DNA of 64,000 bases from Elmis aenea (Eukaryota; Arthropoda; Insecta; Coleoptera; Elmidae), in contig OX393577.1 of NCBI GenBank assembly GCA_947652605.1, positions 62,272,108-62,336,107 on the forward strand, in the 5' to 3' direction. Positions 1-12,355 of the stretch are shown piece after piece. Under the pieces are notes generated by a model. It ran no database searches. It worked only from the letters and a program-made list of their open reading frames with translations, and was not told where the DNA came from. A program made the position numbers and the translations under genes. Positions within the stretch are counted from its first letter, which is position 1. Each line of letters opens with the position of its first letter.

Positions 1-189
1 AAAACCAGGGGAAAAATTGAACCAAGTGCATTAAAAGAACACTTTTCCCACAGGTTATACACAAAAAATCCAATTCTGTGGCAAAATGTACAAAAAAATA
101 AATATTTGTGCATTTAATGAACCTCACTAGGACAAGACTCAAAAACACTATAAACATTATTCTATAGTTCTCATGAAAGTTGAAGCCTA

Positions 190-480
190 TTACTGGCTGG
201 GACATTAACTACGTTTGCCAGAGGGCAGGCGCGCAACAATGGGATGGAAAACGAAGTTTGAGGAAATAAGAACTAGGGAAAGACCAAGAACAAAATGGGA
301 AAGCGAAGTAAGACATACCTACTTGTAGACTAGAAACAAAAAGGAGTCAGCTGGTGAGATCAACCACACTGCCACAGTTAGCCAATGATATACAGAAGGA
401 GAAACAATCCAGAACTAAGAAAACGTACGTTGACACCGTTAGGAACAAGAGAACCGATTAAGAAAATAAGGGCACTCTTA
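190..480 (+). pseudogene. LINE reverse transcriptase C-terminal tail, degraded
   Basis: Broken frames encode the tail seen in many insect non-LTR retrotransposons: a WLGH-like stretch, then WKTKFEE and RPRTKWESEV, and further on LPQLAND. The same order recurs at 22760-22985 plus 23510-23690, so this is a second copy of one family. Several stops and frameshifts make it non-functional. The clade is uncertain; the tail resembles endonuclease-reverse transcriptase LINEs. Confidence 0.5.
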
Positions 481-830
481 CTTCCTACTTTCGTGGTACC
501 AGTTTAAAGTCACTGATACAAAATGTAGAATTTAGAAGGTTCGAAACAGTTCTTTTAGATTAATCAATATGGCATATATGGCATATCAAAGAATGTCCCA
601 CAAAGTTAAAAAAAACGGGTTAAGTAAATATGCAAAATAAAAGAATCTTGCAAAGTTTAACTGTCTATCAAATTTTTTTTAAATTTGGAACTCTAGATTC
701 TAGAGTGCAGAATATTTACCCAACCAGGTTCTTTTAAAACTACTGTGTTCTTTGAAAGATTAGCTATAAACAAAAGATAACTGAGGTAACAGTTTTCGAA
801 AAACCAAAGAGAGCGATGCCATTAGTTTAA

Positions 831-1837
831 CCCTCCGTCGGGCGCAATCGCTAAAATTAAAATTTTTTGGCGCCAATATTAAATGCGAGAGTTGGTTGGC
901 GAGGTTTTACCTGTACAGTACATTTCTGACTTTCTTTTAGCTACCCTCCAGTTACAGTCATGTTGTTTTTGTTACAGTGTGTTTGAAAAAAAAAACATCT
1001 TGTATTAAATGGATAGATCGCGCCCGCATCAGTCTAGAAAATCAATTGTTTCCGATCAATTTTTAGGCAGGAAAATACATCTTTGCTGGCCTAGGCCAGA
1101 AAGTAACTGATTTTCATGGTAATGAGTTGTCTTTACCGGCCTAGGCCGTAAAGTAGTTGGTTGTCACGATGATGAGTTGTTTTGTTGATTTGCGCTGCCA
1201 AACAAGCGTCATTACACCACCAAGCGAGTTTTCACCTGTAGTTTGTTAAGTTATTGTTTAATTATAGATGGTAACTATAGTGAGTTTGGTGTCAATGGCA
1301 GACGCAGAAAAATATGGTATGTAACATACCCGTAAAGGGTCTTTGCTGAACTCGTATGCTTTCGGGACTCGCCTGCGGCTCGCCCAAAAATTGCCTGATC
1401 GTCCAGTAAAGTACCAACTACCGTTCGTTTTTAAGGGGATTATTCAGATGCAGGGTCTCTTACTTACTTCTACTGAACCGTTAAAAAGGTTCAGATCACC
1501 AAAAAAAAATTAACAGCAACTACAAAGCCACATATCGGAATTTGCGTCAGACAGTTCTGGAGCAATGTATCAAATTTATACATTGCGCCCGGTGCCGTTA
1601 CTAATCTTTTCTTTTTCGCCAAAGTTTTAGAGAGCCTAATTTAATAACATTTCAATAAAAAAAGTAATGAAATAATGAAGGGTATTTGTAAGAAAACTCA
1701 ATAGGTATTTAGTAAAAAAAAAATTATAAGTACAAAATCCCCAATACTTTCGCCGTTATTTCAAATCAAGTCAAGTGTGTTTAATTTCAATACCATGCAA
1801 CCGATGGGTCAATAAATGTTTTGCGCCCCACGCAGGG
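831..1837. mobile_element. Non-autonomous piggyBac-like element
   Basis: Both ends abut TTAA (827-830 and 1838-1841), the target used by piggyBac transposases. The termini match imperfectly as inverted repeats: CCCTCCGTCGGGCGCAA on the left and the complement of TTGCGCCCCACGCAGGG on the right, both starting with CCC. A related subterminal GCGCCCGG block lies near 1586. Short coding-like pieces begin near 1010 (start MDRSRPHQSRK) and near 1267, but stops break them up. No full transposase is present. At 1007 bp it is far shorter than an autonomous element. A partial inverted relative of its interior lies at 4866-5225. Confidence 0.6.
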
Positions 1838-2544
1838 TTAAATTAAATCAAAACTTTTTCACTACTTTAAAGATACCTAAAACAAATATTAAAATAAAAC
1901 ACACTTAAACGTAGTATTATTATTATTTAATTAAACATTTCGACCAGCTTTCCACAATAAAATTTCAAAGACACGACTGATTATTCATCAATATGTTTTA
2001 GTAACCTCAACTTGAGGTGGTGCACTCGACTATTTTTAAACTCAAGACAAGTACCAACATTTTGAAAAGATCTTTTCATACCTATATAAGTACACTTGTT
2101 ATAAGAAACTTGTTCAACAGCATTCGATATTTTACCCCATTTTTCGTATCGATGAAAAGCTCGAACGAGCTGCATATTTGTGCAGTTTGTAAAGTGCCAG
2201 GAACATACCTCCAAGTTAACTTTAGTTGGTTGATTTGAACTTTAAGTAATTTCGTAGACATTCAACTATTATAATTAGAAAATTATTGCGTCAACGCAAA
2301 ACTTTTGAGTTAAGATTAGGACGTCTTCACGTAAAGTGGTTTTATAATTTTACTCATTCACAATCAATCCAATTTCCCTGCCAAGCTAAAATAAAATAAT
2401 TGAACAAAATCATAAAAACTTAAAGATGTTTAGGCATGGGTAGCGGATTAAAATTATAAGTTCAGCGTTTTAAATTTTTCCTAAATAACTAAATCTGCGT
2501 AAAAATAAAATACAATCAAGTCACCCAAAATTACTTACTTACTC

Positions 2545-2810
2545 AATTAATCCATGTCGCCTATCTACCCTCACGAGCGTAAGGCATTTGGTGGAGCTGA
2601 GTCTTCTTCTGTCCAGTGCTCGTTTTACTCCTTCCTGTCACCTTTTCCACGGCCTGCCTCTCGTTTCGTTCTCGCTTCTCGCTTCAAACACTTTTCTTGT
2701 TAATCTTGTGTTGTCCATACGTTTAACATGCCTTTTTGCGTTTTCCTCTCTTCGTTCTATTTCCTTTCTAATGTCCTTCCTTGCTTGTGTCATTTATGAC
2801 ATTTAAAATT
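2545..2810 (-). pseudogene. LINE reverse transcriptase C-terminal tail
   Basis: On the minus strand, one frame reads HVKRMDNTRLTRKVFEAR and then RGRPWKR, followed by a tryptophan-poor tail. This matches the post-RT tail of endonuclease-bearing LINEs (GHVxRMxxxR ... RGRPxKRW). A stop follows RGRPWKR and no catalytic RT block is present, so this is a dead fragment. Confidence 0.5.
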
Positions 2811-3699
2811 AAGTACGTTTAAAATAACAAATACGTCTTGTAAGTAAACTTTCTGTACATTTTTAATAGTTTAAAGAAATACCCATGGTTGCTTCTCTGC
2901 TCGTTATAGAACGACAATTTTCTGCGCTTTGCATAATTTGATCAGTTCCCTTTGAAAATAGGCGGCCATTTTATTAATCAAATTTCGTGTAGCCTTAAAA
3001 TTAAGCTTACTTTAATTTGGAAATCATGTTTTATAATCGAGCTTTAGGGTTTAAAGTCCCTTTATGTCGACCTTAAATTAAAGGGTTGAGCTGACCCTTA
3101 ACCGTAGTTAAAGCGAGAATCATAAACCTTCAATATACGCAAAAGTCGAGGTGGCTGTGTATCCGAGCGAGGAGGGTGCGTTCTCGGATCATAAAATGTG
3201 CGTCTACTCCAAATAGATGTAAATCAGTTCGTTTATACAACATCAAAGCATCTGTTTACTGTTGTCTAGGCTAAGAAATATGGCAGGGGCAGATTTTCAT
3301 TTACTCCCGGGAAACCCATATTTTGTCACTCGATAAAATCTTTCGCTTCAGAAAATTGTTGGTCGGTACATAACTTTGCATCTACATAAATATATTACAT
3401 TTTTCCCCTAATCATTAATGCGTTTAAATAATTGAAACGTACAAAATATGTTTAAGCTAAATCTTTAAAACATATTAATTATTATACAAATTAATAAAAA
3501 CAATTTGAAAAAAATCGAAGTAAGAGCAAAGGAGCAAGGACTAAAGAAAAAAATCAGTGTATAATACCGTTGATTGGTAGAAAGCTAAGTTCTTATACAA
3601 TTCTGTTTTTTGTAAGCAGAAATTAGGCAAATGTGTTTTTCAATAACTGAAAACAAACATAGATCATTAGCCTTGCTGAACACCAAAGATGTACTTTCT

Positions 3700-4429
3700 T
3701 AGGGTTGCCAACAGGTCTCTTTTAAAGGGAACATGTTCTCTTTTTTAAGAGAATATTTTTGTTCTCTTTCTTTTTTTATTATTTATATAAATGTCCTCTT
3801 TTTTAAATTTAGCTAATTAATAATTATTTAATAATGCACAAAAGAAAAAGTTCCTCTCTAAATTTGAAATGTAAATTAACAACACTATTTTATTGTATGT
3901 AAAGGTAAAAAGCATGTGAAATTTTGATCTAGTCAATCTAGTGTTGTCAACACAGGTCCACAGGTGAGGTGTGGTGGGGTTTGCAAATATCACACGTTAC
4001 AAATCAAATCACATGGCCTGAAACAACCAATCGTATTATCTGTTTTCAAGAAGAATTGCAAACCAAATATACATGTTTTAAACCAACATCAAATTCTAAA
4101 TCGGAGGCGACTTGTACGATTTGTAATACAATAGTTTCAGTTGCAAACAAAGGCAAATATGATTTGTATCAACACGTATTGTCAAAAAAACACTCAAAAA
4201 TTCTTCGTGCAGGAACTAGTTCCATGTCCGTAGGTATGTGATTTTTTTACACACAAAAATTCATCTCTCGATCTCAAAGTATCAGCAGTTGAAGGAACTT
4301 TGGCTTTTCACACTTTTTTTTAAGTTACCAATCTTATATTATAATTGTAAAAAACGTGTATACATAGGTACGAAGAAGTTTATTGAAAAAAATGTTCTCT
4401 TTTTTTGTACTCAACAGTTGGCAACCCTA
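3700..4429 (+). mobile_element. hAT-type element with BED-like zinc finger remnant
   Basis: Terminal inverted repeats are TAGGGTTGCCAAC and GTTGGCAACCCTA. Flanking 8-bp copies TACTTTCT (3692-3699) and TACTTTTT (4430-4437) differ by one base and fit hAT target duplications. The ends carry repeated TTCTCTTTT blocks. The interior holds a zinc-finger coding fragment but no catalytic domain, so the element is a deletion derivative. Confidence 0.65.
3969..4241 (+). pseudogene. hAT transposase N-terminal zinc-finger fragment
   Basis: A 90-codon frame contains CTIC, about 17 residues, then H and KKH (QHVLSKKH), the C2-H2 layout of the BED-like finger found at the N-terminus of hAT transposases. Such fingers bind the transposon ends. 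The frame stops soon after the finger. Upstream residues may be random, because the recognisable part starts near 4045. Its position inside a TIR/TSD-bounded hAT supports the assignment. Confidence 0.5.
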
Positions 4430-4865
4430 TACTTTTTAATACCAGTAATCTTGCAGTATGCCAGTCTAATAGTATTATAACATAGTTATACATATGATGA
4501 GTAATAAATACAATCGATTGGTATGTTATTAAAAACTACCCTTATCTGACTGTGTCCAGGTTTCGTAGTTAGGTTTCATACTTTGTAATCGTTTGTAAGC
4601 GTCCTTGCTAATGTATCATATATAAACACATATCTTAAAAGTAATGTCTCCTAATCATATTAGGTATAATACAAATCCATTAACATACTATTATCTATTG
4701 ACAGACTAAACCAAATATTTTTGGTAAAATGTAAAATAGCAATTTAATTTGTTTTACTAAAGCTAAATACTTATGAATTTATTGAAATAATAATAAAGTA
4801 AACTACACGTCAACGTTTGTTCCAGAGCATTTTATTGGAAAATTAAATAAAAGTTATTTAGCTAA

Positions 4866-5225
4866 CAAGACCGGAAAGTGATACTTTACCGGACGGCAGT
4901 TTTTGGACTAGCTGCAGGCGAGTCATGAAAGCATACGAGTCCAGTAAAGACACTTTACGGGTATGTTACGTACAATATTTTTTCTGCGTCCGCCACTGAC
5001 ACCAAAATCACTATCGTCACCATCCATAATTAAACAATAACTTAAATAACTACAGGTGCAAACTCGCTTGGTGGTATAATGGCGCTGTTTGACAGCACAA
5101 ATCAACAAAACAGGTCATCACCATGGCAACCAGTTACTTTCTGGCCTAGGCCAGTAAAGATGTATTTTCCAGGCTAAAAATGTAACGGAAATAATTGATT
5201 TTCTAAACCGACGCAGAAAAATGGG
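4866..5225 (-). repeat. Inverted partial copy of the piggyBac-like interior
   Basis: About 350 bp reads on the minus strand as a diverged copy of roughly 1030-1420: shared blocks are AGAAAATCAATT, the GGCCTAGGCC palindrome, CACCAAGCGAGTTT and ACATACCCGTAAAG. Here the start region gives MDGDDSDFGVSGGRRK, a cleaner acidic start than the 1267 copy. No TIR or TTAA boundary was found, so it is a fragment. Confidence 0.5.
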
Positions 5226-6278
5226 TTTAAAGTTAAAAACAAATAATTGATGCAACATTATATGTTGCATTTAGCATACCATATAAGCTTATTTGCTATT
5301 CACGAAGCAAAAACGATTTTATTTACAGGGCAACATTAAAAGTTACAACCAATAAGGGAGACTTTTTGTAAGTACTTCTTTTTAACTTCTTGGCAGTGTT
5401 TGCGTTTACCCGGTTATTTTTCCAAATCCCACGATAATATAGACAAACTCCTAATTAAACTGTTGCAGAGTAGAAGTGTATCATGAAAATTTGCACATGA
5501 TTTCCATAGCGGAAGTAAAACTGCAGTATAGTAATATGCAATTCTATTGAAGTGGTAATATCGTGCATGTATAAACTCGCATAACATTGAGGTTAGGGAA
5601 CAGAAAATGGAATACATAGCCCGTGAATAATCATCCCATTTCAATGTACCAATATTACAAAGTGTACAAATGGGAACTAATTTGCCGGATGCACCAGATA
5701 CGACGGCAGGCAGTTCGCGTTAAGACATTTAATGCCTTGCAGATACTGCAGTTTTATTGTCTGTGGTTTTGTTTATAGAACAGGTGAATGGTACCATCAC
5801 GGATAATTTATAGCTCAAATATTCGCAAATAATGCGCAACATTAAACAGTAATTCGTTAACGTAGTTGCAGCAAATTTGGTCTTTTTGCGCGTTGTTACG
5901 GACAAATTTACAAATTAAATAATCCATCAAATAGGGTTTGGAATGTTATAGACACGATACATTTTCACGTACGTCAGTAAACACAATTTTATTCATATTT
6001 TCGTCAAATAATGCAGAGTCTAATTAATATTCACAATGAAGAACATGGGAATCTTAATGATTAATATCGAAGGATGGTAAATTAGCAAAGAAGTGTGGTT
6101 TCATGTGATTAGCAAATAATATACATTTTTTTACCACCACTAATGTAAAGGACTCACTCTTACCAACGCACGGTAAGCAAAACGCACACTTGTCTAGAAA
6201 TGTCAAAGTAGGCTTACGTTAAAATTGACAAGACAATTTAGTTGTGTATATTAGACAAAAAGCTGTTAAAATCGTAAG
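5226..6278. other. No feature seen
   Basis: AT-rich sequence with only short chance frames. No TIR pair, coding similarity or RNA gene was recognised. Confidence 0.4.
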
Positions 6279-6395
6279 TACAGGGTCCGGCAAAATGATC
6301 TCCCACATTTTAATCTTTAATAAAAACGCCTATGTAAATGCTATTTAGATTTTATTTTTATTAACTGAAAATGTATGCTATGCCATTTGTTTTTA

Positions 6396-6740
6396 TTAAG
6401 TTTTAAAAATTACAGAGTCCAAATGGCGACAATTTTTTTCGATACACATTCGAAGCTGTATTCTGAAAGTTTCCATCACTCGAGCAGTAATTTGAGGCGA
6501 TATTCCTGTAATTTCTTGGCGTATTGCTGCTTTCAATTCGTCAATGGTTCGGGGATGGTGTTGAAAAACCTTCGCTTTCAGGTAGCCCCAAAGGAAAAAG
6601 TCGCATGGGGCAAGATCGGGTGAACGCGCAGGCCACCCAACGTTTCCACGTAACGAGATACGTGTCCTGGAAACATTTCCCTTAAAACGTCCATTGTCCT
6701 TCTTGCCGTATGAGCCGTAGCTCCAACCTATTGAAACCAT
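6396..6740 (-). pseudogene. Mariner transposase C-terminal fragment, left arm copy
   Basis: This is the minus-strand counterpart of the 6769-7122 fragment. It keeps WPARSPDLAPCDFFLWGYLK and the tail up to SVIFKT, but a one-base deletion near 6660 (one A missing against the right arm) shifts the frame before the DDE block. The second catalytic aspartate is therefore out of frame here. Confidence 0.7.
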
Positions 6741-6768
6741 ACATCCGGATGTTCAAGTTCTCTAAGTT

Positions 6769-7122
6769 TTGGATGTATGGTTTCAACAGGATGGAGCTAC
6801 GGCTCATACGGCAAGAAGGACAATGGACGTTTTAAGGGAAATGTTTCCAGGACACGTAATCTCGTTACGTGGAGACGTTGGGTGGCCTGCGCGTTCACCC
6901 GATCTTGCCCCATGCGACTTTTTCCTTTGGGGCTACCTGAAAGCGAAGGTTTTTCAACACCATCCCCGAACCATTGACGAATTGAAAGCAGCAATACGCC
7001 AAGAAATTACAGGAATATCGCCTCAAATTACTGCTCGAGTGATGGAAACTTTCAGAAATCAGCTTCGAATGTGTATCGAAAAAAATGGTCGCCATTTGGG
7101 CTCTGTAATTTTTAAAACTTAA
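6769..7122 (+). pseudogene. Mariner transposase C-terminal fragment (DD41D spacing)
   Basis: The frame starts in the palindrome spacer and reads VWFQQDGATAHTA, then WPARSPDLAPCDFFLWGYLK. These are the second and third catalytic aspartate blocks of the mariner DDD transposase. I count 41 residues between QDG and CDF, which fits the DD41D group rather than the DD34D of classical mariner. The tail ends at SVIFKT and a stop. The helix-turn-helix and first aspartate are missing, so the protein cannot be active. Confidence 0.75.
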
Positions 7123-7689
7123 TAAAAACAAATGGCATAGCATACATTTTCAGTTAATAAAAATAAAATCTAAATAGCATTTACAATGGCGTTTTTATTA
7201 AAGATTAAAATGTGGGAGATCATTTTGCCGGACCCTGTATTATGTGATCGTAGAAAAAGTAAGCTACATAACGCGAGTTGTAAAACAATAATAATGTATT
7301 GTGTAATCAAAAATCTGCTAAATCATTAACATTTAATTTTTTGTATCTTAGGTGAAAATCAACAGCAAAATGGTTTTGACTAGGATATCCTAGTTTCGAT
7401 ATTTTTTTAATTCTTGGGACTCGGTACTTAAAAAACCTAGGATCTCCCGGGACTTTTCTGAGACGATTCTTCGATTTTAATAAATTCTTAAACGAGGAGG
7501 TGTTAAATGAGTTATACTGCTAATAGAAATCGAATTTTTTATTTAAATATAAACAAAAGAGAAACTAAAATATTAATCTTTAATAATGTATGATAGTTTT
7601 TTTTTATGTTTAAAAACAAGGTTGTACATTCCGTATTGGAATAATAACCGCTAATTGGAGCGCTACTGACTATTATTTTTCGGATAGTC

Positions 7690-8250
7690 ACTCCGCTATT
7701 GCTGTGCTATCACTTCCTTGTTTTTCTTTGCATCTTGTACGACTTTCTTTAATGTTTTCCTATCGAGCATTTTCTTTCTCCATCCTGTTATTCCTTTTTT
7801 TCCTATATTAGATAACACTTAGTTTTCCCAGAGTATTTTAGGTCTTTCTCTTGATCTTGTCCCTTGTAGTTTCCATTTTGAGATCCTTTTTGTATAGACT
7901 GTCCCTTTCTTCTACTTATATGTTCATACCATTGAATTCTTGCAGCTTTTATTACTTTGACTATAATCTTCCCCTTTTAGTATTGTTTTAATTTCGTTAT
8001 TTGTTACCCTTATGTATTCCTCCTCTATTTTACTCATAATATATTTACCTCATAAATTTTCCTCGCTATTTTTCTTTCAAATGTTTTAAAATTTTCTTCT
8101 TCCTTCCTTGTCAAACACTTTTTTGTATGTATGTTTTATAATTGTAATTTGTTTTATTTTATATCATGCTTGTATTCGTTGATTTGTTGATTATTTATTA
8201 TTCCCAAATATTTAAACTTTTTTACTTCTTCGAACGAACTACTACTTTTA
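7690..8250 (-). pseudogene. LINE reverse transcriptase C-terminal fragment
   Basis: The minus strand, read in shifting frames, gives FEEVKKFKYLGI (8250-8200), FERKIARKIYE (about 8080) and KVIKAARIQWYEHI (about 7950). These are successive blocks of the region after the RT catalytic core in endonuclease LINEs (YLG, RKxLRxIYG, RLRWxGH). Several stops show it is old. Confidence 0.5.
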
Positions 8251-9689
8251 AATATTTAAATATATTAATTGGAGCAAGATTAAAACATATGTTGCCAAAA
8301 ATATTTAAGCATTTAGTGTTTGATCGGACTACGTGATTATGTCTTTTCGTTCAAAAATTTTCCTTTTTTGCATATATTCATTTTTGAGGGGTTTTTTAAT
8401 TTTGTTTGTGTATCACAATGCTATCTCCTTCTTGCTTCATCTTCGCCAAAACCTTTATTTAAAGATAAAAAAAGACACGTTATTAAATTTTCGGCAAAAG
8501 AAATTAGTGAAGATTTTGTTCACCATTATCAATTCGTACTTTTTAAGGATGTAAATATTTTGATAAAAAAATTATTCTTCTTTCTCTACGTTTTTTATCC
8601 TTTTGAAACGTGCCTGTTATTTTCGCCTTCCAATTTGGCAATTTTGCTTTATTTTTTTTCAGTTTTATTTGCGACTTTGGGCTTCTACTGTTATTTTTAG
8701 TGGAGTAAGAATTTCTAGTGTGTCTTCTTATATTTAAAATTTCATAAATCTTTTAATAAACTTAAAAAAGGCAATAAAAAATTTTAATTCTCTTGGATTC
8801 TTTTTTCCGACTCATCACTACGAAAATTAAAAAAAAATAATTAAACTTATTTAGGTAGGTAGCTTTATTTGCCTTCAGTGTTGTTACAAAAATTATTAAA
8901 TATTTATTGTATTTACTTTAATCTATCTGTAGTTGCTTATGATTTATTATGATAATATTTTAATAACTAATTCTTAAAAGTTTTGACAAAACGTACAATG
9001 CACAGGATGGTTTGAAAGCCAAAACTATGATTAAATTAAATTTGAGGGTTTTTAAGCCATCATCTAATAATTAAATAATCCAAAAAACAGAACTATTTTT
9101 AATAGCTCCTATGACCTATGCGGTTTAAAAAAAAAACGTAATTTTTTTTGGAAAGAAAGAATTTATTGTTAACAAAGAGTCTATAGTAAAAACACCTAGC
9201 GCTACAATTCTCTGAGTTATTTAAATATACGCATACAACAGTTGAAGAAATAGCAGTTAAGTATTACGGACGATGCATTTATCGATAATAAACCAGCTAA
9301 ATTACCATTTACATATTAACATCTTGTGTGGCAATGCTGAGTGTGCAGTAAAGTAGAAATCTTCTTTAATTGACATAAACGTTCAGCTTAATAATTCAAC
9401 GTTTAGTGACACGATACTATCTTTGACGATACCTGTAACATTATCAAGAGACGGAATCCCTAAGTGTCGTTTTTATTAAGGTGATAAGTAGTTTTAGGTC
9501 AGTAACTTATGGAAATTGTCATTCGTTGTTCAATCATGTTCTAAGAAGAAGTTATACAGGTAGATGCATTTCGTAATGACTTTAATGATGCATTTAAAAA
9601 TCATCTCTTTTTAAGTAAATTGAGGTAATGGTAACAACAACTTTTGGCTTAAGCAAAACATATTTCGTAATGCCTTCCTTTTCCAGACC

Positions 9690-9960
9690 TGTATTGTGCT
9701 TATTTATTTTTGATTCATTTTCCACATTTCAACCCCATACGTAACTAATGGTCTTATAATTGTTTTGTAGATATTAATTTTAGTTTTATTTGACCTGATT
9801 ACAGGACCCAATGCCGCTAGGCATCGAGCCTTTGATAAGTCTTTCTTGCATCTTAGCTCTATCTTCTTCGTTGTCTTATGATGTTAGATTTGTCCACTCT
9901 ATCAAGTTTATATTGAGACTCATCCTTCATAATAATTTCAAATTTGTGCCTCCTGTCCTG
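9690..9960 (-). pseudogene. LINE reverse transcriptase C-terminal fragment
   Basis: A minus-strand frame reads NKTKINIYKTIIRPLVTYGVE, the K-IYK-LIRPVLTYG-E block that follows the RT core in many insect LINEs. The rest of the segment is too degraded to place. It may be a shifted piece of the same family as 7690-8250. Confidence 0.45.
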
Positions 9961-11730
9961 CTTTTTAATTTTTTTAAAACATATTTAAATAAAACATTCA
10001 AAAATTAATTTATTCAGCAAAAAAGCGAGCCATTATTAAGTACCTAGCTATATTTACGATTTATCTCAATCGATTAAAATTAACATGATTATAAATTAAA
10101 ATCTTGTTGTTTTATAAATTAAACTACCTATATACAAAAGTGTTTAACTCCACATATATGTTCCACTGATGGTTTGGCAGAGTAAATTGAGTTTGATTAA
10201 AATAATTCTTTCAAGCGATATATCAACTGAAATAATCAGAGTCAAAATCGCTACTTTAAACATGCAAACCGTACTTATCTTATTCAAAACTCTTTTATGT
10301 CGGAGAATTATTTCCTTATACATTTAGAGGAGGATATGACATAAAAACATGACGTGCCCAAAACACTACACTTAGGTTTATCGGTGGTTACGTTAGTATT
10401 TACTTCATAAATCATTCTGTTTTGCTGGTTGAAGTTCATAATCCAGGAATAAGTACTGGGCTTAAATTTTTATGTTTCCGGAAATGTTTTTATCCAAGGT
10501 TAAATCAACGTTGTTTAAATAATATTGCTTTAAACTTTTTAAGATAACCGGAGAATTTTAAAAACAATTTACAGGAAAATTTGTAGTTACCTATAATGTA
10601 AGTAGATCTACAAATGAGATTATGTGATTTTAGGCAAGACAACAATAAGTACGATGCATAATAAACAAATATAAGCAATAGAAGCAAGAAATCAATAAAA
10701 CTCTCGGCTTTCAAGAATAATTAGCAATAAAACTTCAATTACATGAAATGATTCCAAGGAAAATGTTTTATTCTCTAACTTTAAATGCATCTTTCACCCG
10801 CTGAGTTGTATCACAATAAACTTTACGATTACTGGAATGGATTGAATTAACAAAGCAGGGTAGAAGAAGCGGCGGAACATAATAAATCACTAGGAAAAAA
10901 GCAATATATTAACTTTGTAATCACGTTTTCTGTTTGCCCGATTTCCAAATCTACATTTACTTATTTTACAAAATAAAATAGATTAAGAAAAGTTAGTATT
11001 TATTGAGGTGAACTTGGTTTTCGAGGGCTGATTTAAAACATTTAAATTTTTCTAATTTCACTCTTATTATTCGTCTTTATTTATATTTCGTTTAAAAAAA
11101 TAGCAACTTTTATTAAAGAACATTAGTTACAAGTTACAAGAGACAATTCCAAATCGTGTCCTACAATTATATTGTAATACATAATAGAGATTCTTGTTTC
11201 ACAATTAAAAACTGGGGATCTTTAAGACCGCTGGATATAAAAGGCTGCTTAAATCAGCAAAGACATAGGTTTAAAGATCTAAACCACGAATTCCCAAAGG
11301 GGACGATGGATTTTTTCAAAGCGTAAATAGAGACAACCCCTATTTCAGTTAGGTGAGCAACAAGGAATTTTTCTCACTTTATAGATGATTTTTGTGAATA
11401 GACTAAATATCAATTTTTTTAAAATTATTTTGAAGAGTTTTTTTTATAATTCGGTGAATGAATTATGCAAAAAATTGAAAAACAGCAAAAAAAAATGCAA
11501 GGGGTTAGCTAAACAAAATATTTTTATAGGGATTAAAGCAAGAAAATAATTGGGAACTCCTGATTTTACCTAATTAAACCTTTCATATCGAAAATGGATT
11601 TAGACGTTTAAACATTGGCGTTTTAACTATTCTTATCATAAATTTAAGGTGATAATTTTTCATAGTTTTTGTGTCTTATAATAACTAAAATATTTTTCCA
11701 ACCGATAAAACAATGCGAATGGACAACCCT
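9961..11730. other. No feature seen
   Basis: AT-rich, without TIR pairs, long frames or recognised coding similarity. Confidence 0.4.
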
Positions 11731-11733
11731 GTA

Positions 11734-12336
11734 CAGGGTGGTCAAAATTCGTTGGGATTACATGGGTATCTCGCTCAATAGTCAAGATAGAGAAACGGTT
11801 AAATTACCAAAATGTTCAGTTTTGTTAGGACAAACTCAGAACCGTTTTCAAAAATATTTTATCATTTTCAGTTTTTGAGTTATTAAAGAGAATCTGTTTT
11901 TTTGTTATATTTATAATGTGTTATATCTCCCTTATTGTTTTAAACATCGTAAAAGTTTATAAGGATTTTTTTAGATATTTTGCGTAGATTTTGATAGAAC
12001 TAAAAAATATTACGCTCGCCGTTAAAAAGTTATGACACAAACTCACCTTTTTTTAAATGGAAGCTATAGTTGGCTAAGACCAATTTAAATTCCTTTTTTT
12101 TTTCTCATTTCAAATATATAAGAGTTGATGTATTTATTTTCAATAATACGCAAGTTACAAAGCTTTTTTAATTGTTTTAAAGACAAAAAATAATAAGAAA
12201 AATTGGAAATGATAGAATATATTTGAGAACGGTTCTGAGTTTGTCCCAACAAAACTGCACATATGTGGTAATTTAACCGTTTCTCTATCTTGACTATTAG
12301 ATACCCATGTAATTCCATCGAATTTGGACCACCCTG
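11734..12336. repeat. Foldback MITE with CAGGGTGGTC ends
   Basis: The left end CAGGGTGGTCAAAATTCG and the right end, the complement of CGAATTTGGACCACCCTG, begin inverted arms of about 170 bp that share ATTACATGGGTATC and GATAGAGAAACGGTTAAAT. TA precedes the left end; the right flank reads TG. No coding capacity. The CAGGGTG terminus is common to several other foldbacks in this window. Confidence 0.65.
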
Positions 12337-12355
12337 TGCATCAGTATATTTTAAA

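Larger units (their letters stand above)
6281..7237. mobile_element. Mariner palindrome made from the transposase C-terminal half
   Basis: Two near-identical arms of about 466 bp (6281-6746 and 6771-7237) face each other around a 24-bp spacer. Each arm runs from a CAGGGTCCGGCAAAATGATC terminus to the middle of a mariner transposase. TA lies just outside both ends, the Tc1/mariner target. The arms differ by only scattered bases and a one-base indel, so the palindrome is young or kept alike by conversion. It has two identical ends but no complete transposase, so it could move only in trans. Confidence 0.75.

Noticed and set aside
8320..8700. 126-codon plus-strand frame
   Set aside because: Low-complexity, Phe/Leu-rich composition from AT-rich DNA, non-ATG start and no recognised domain; adjoining sequence is a minus-strand LINE relic.
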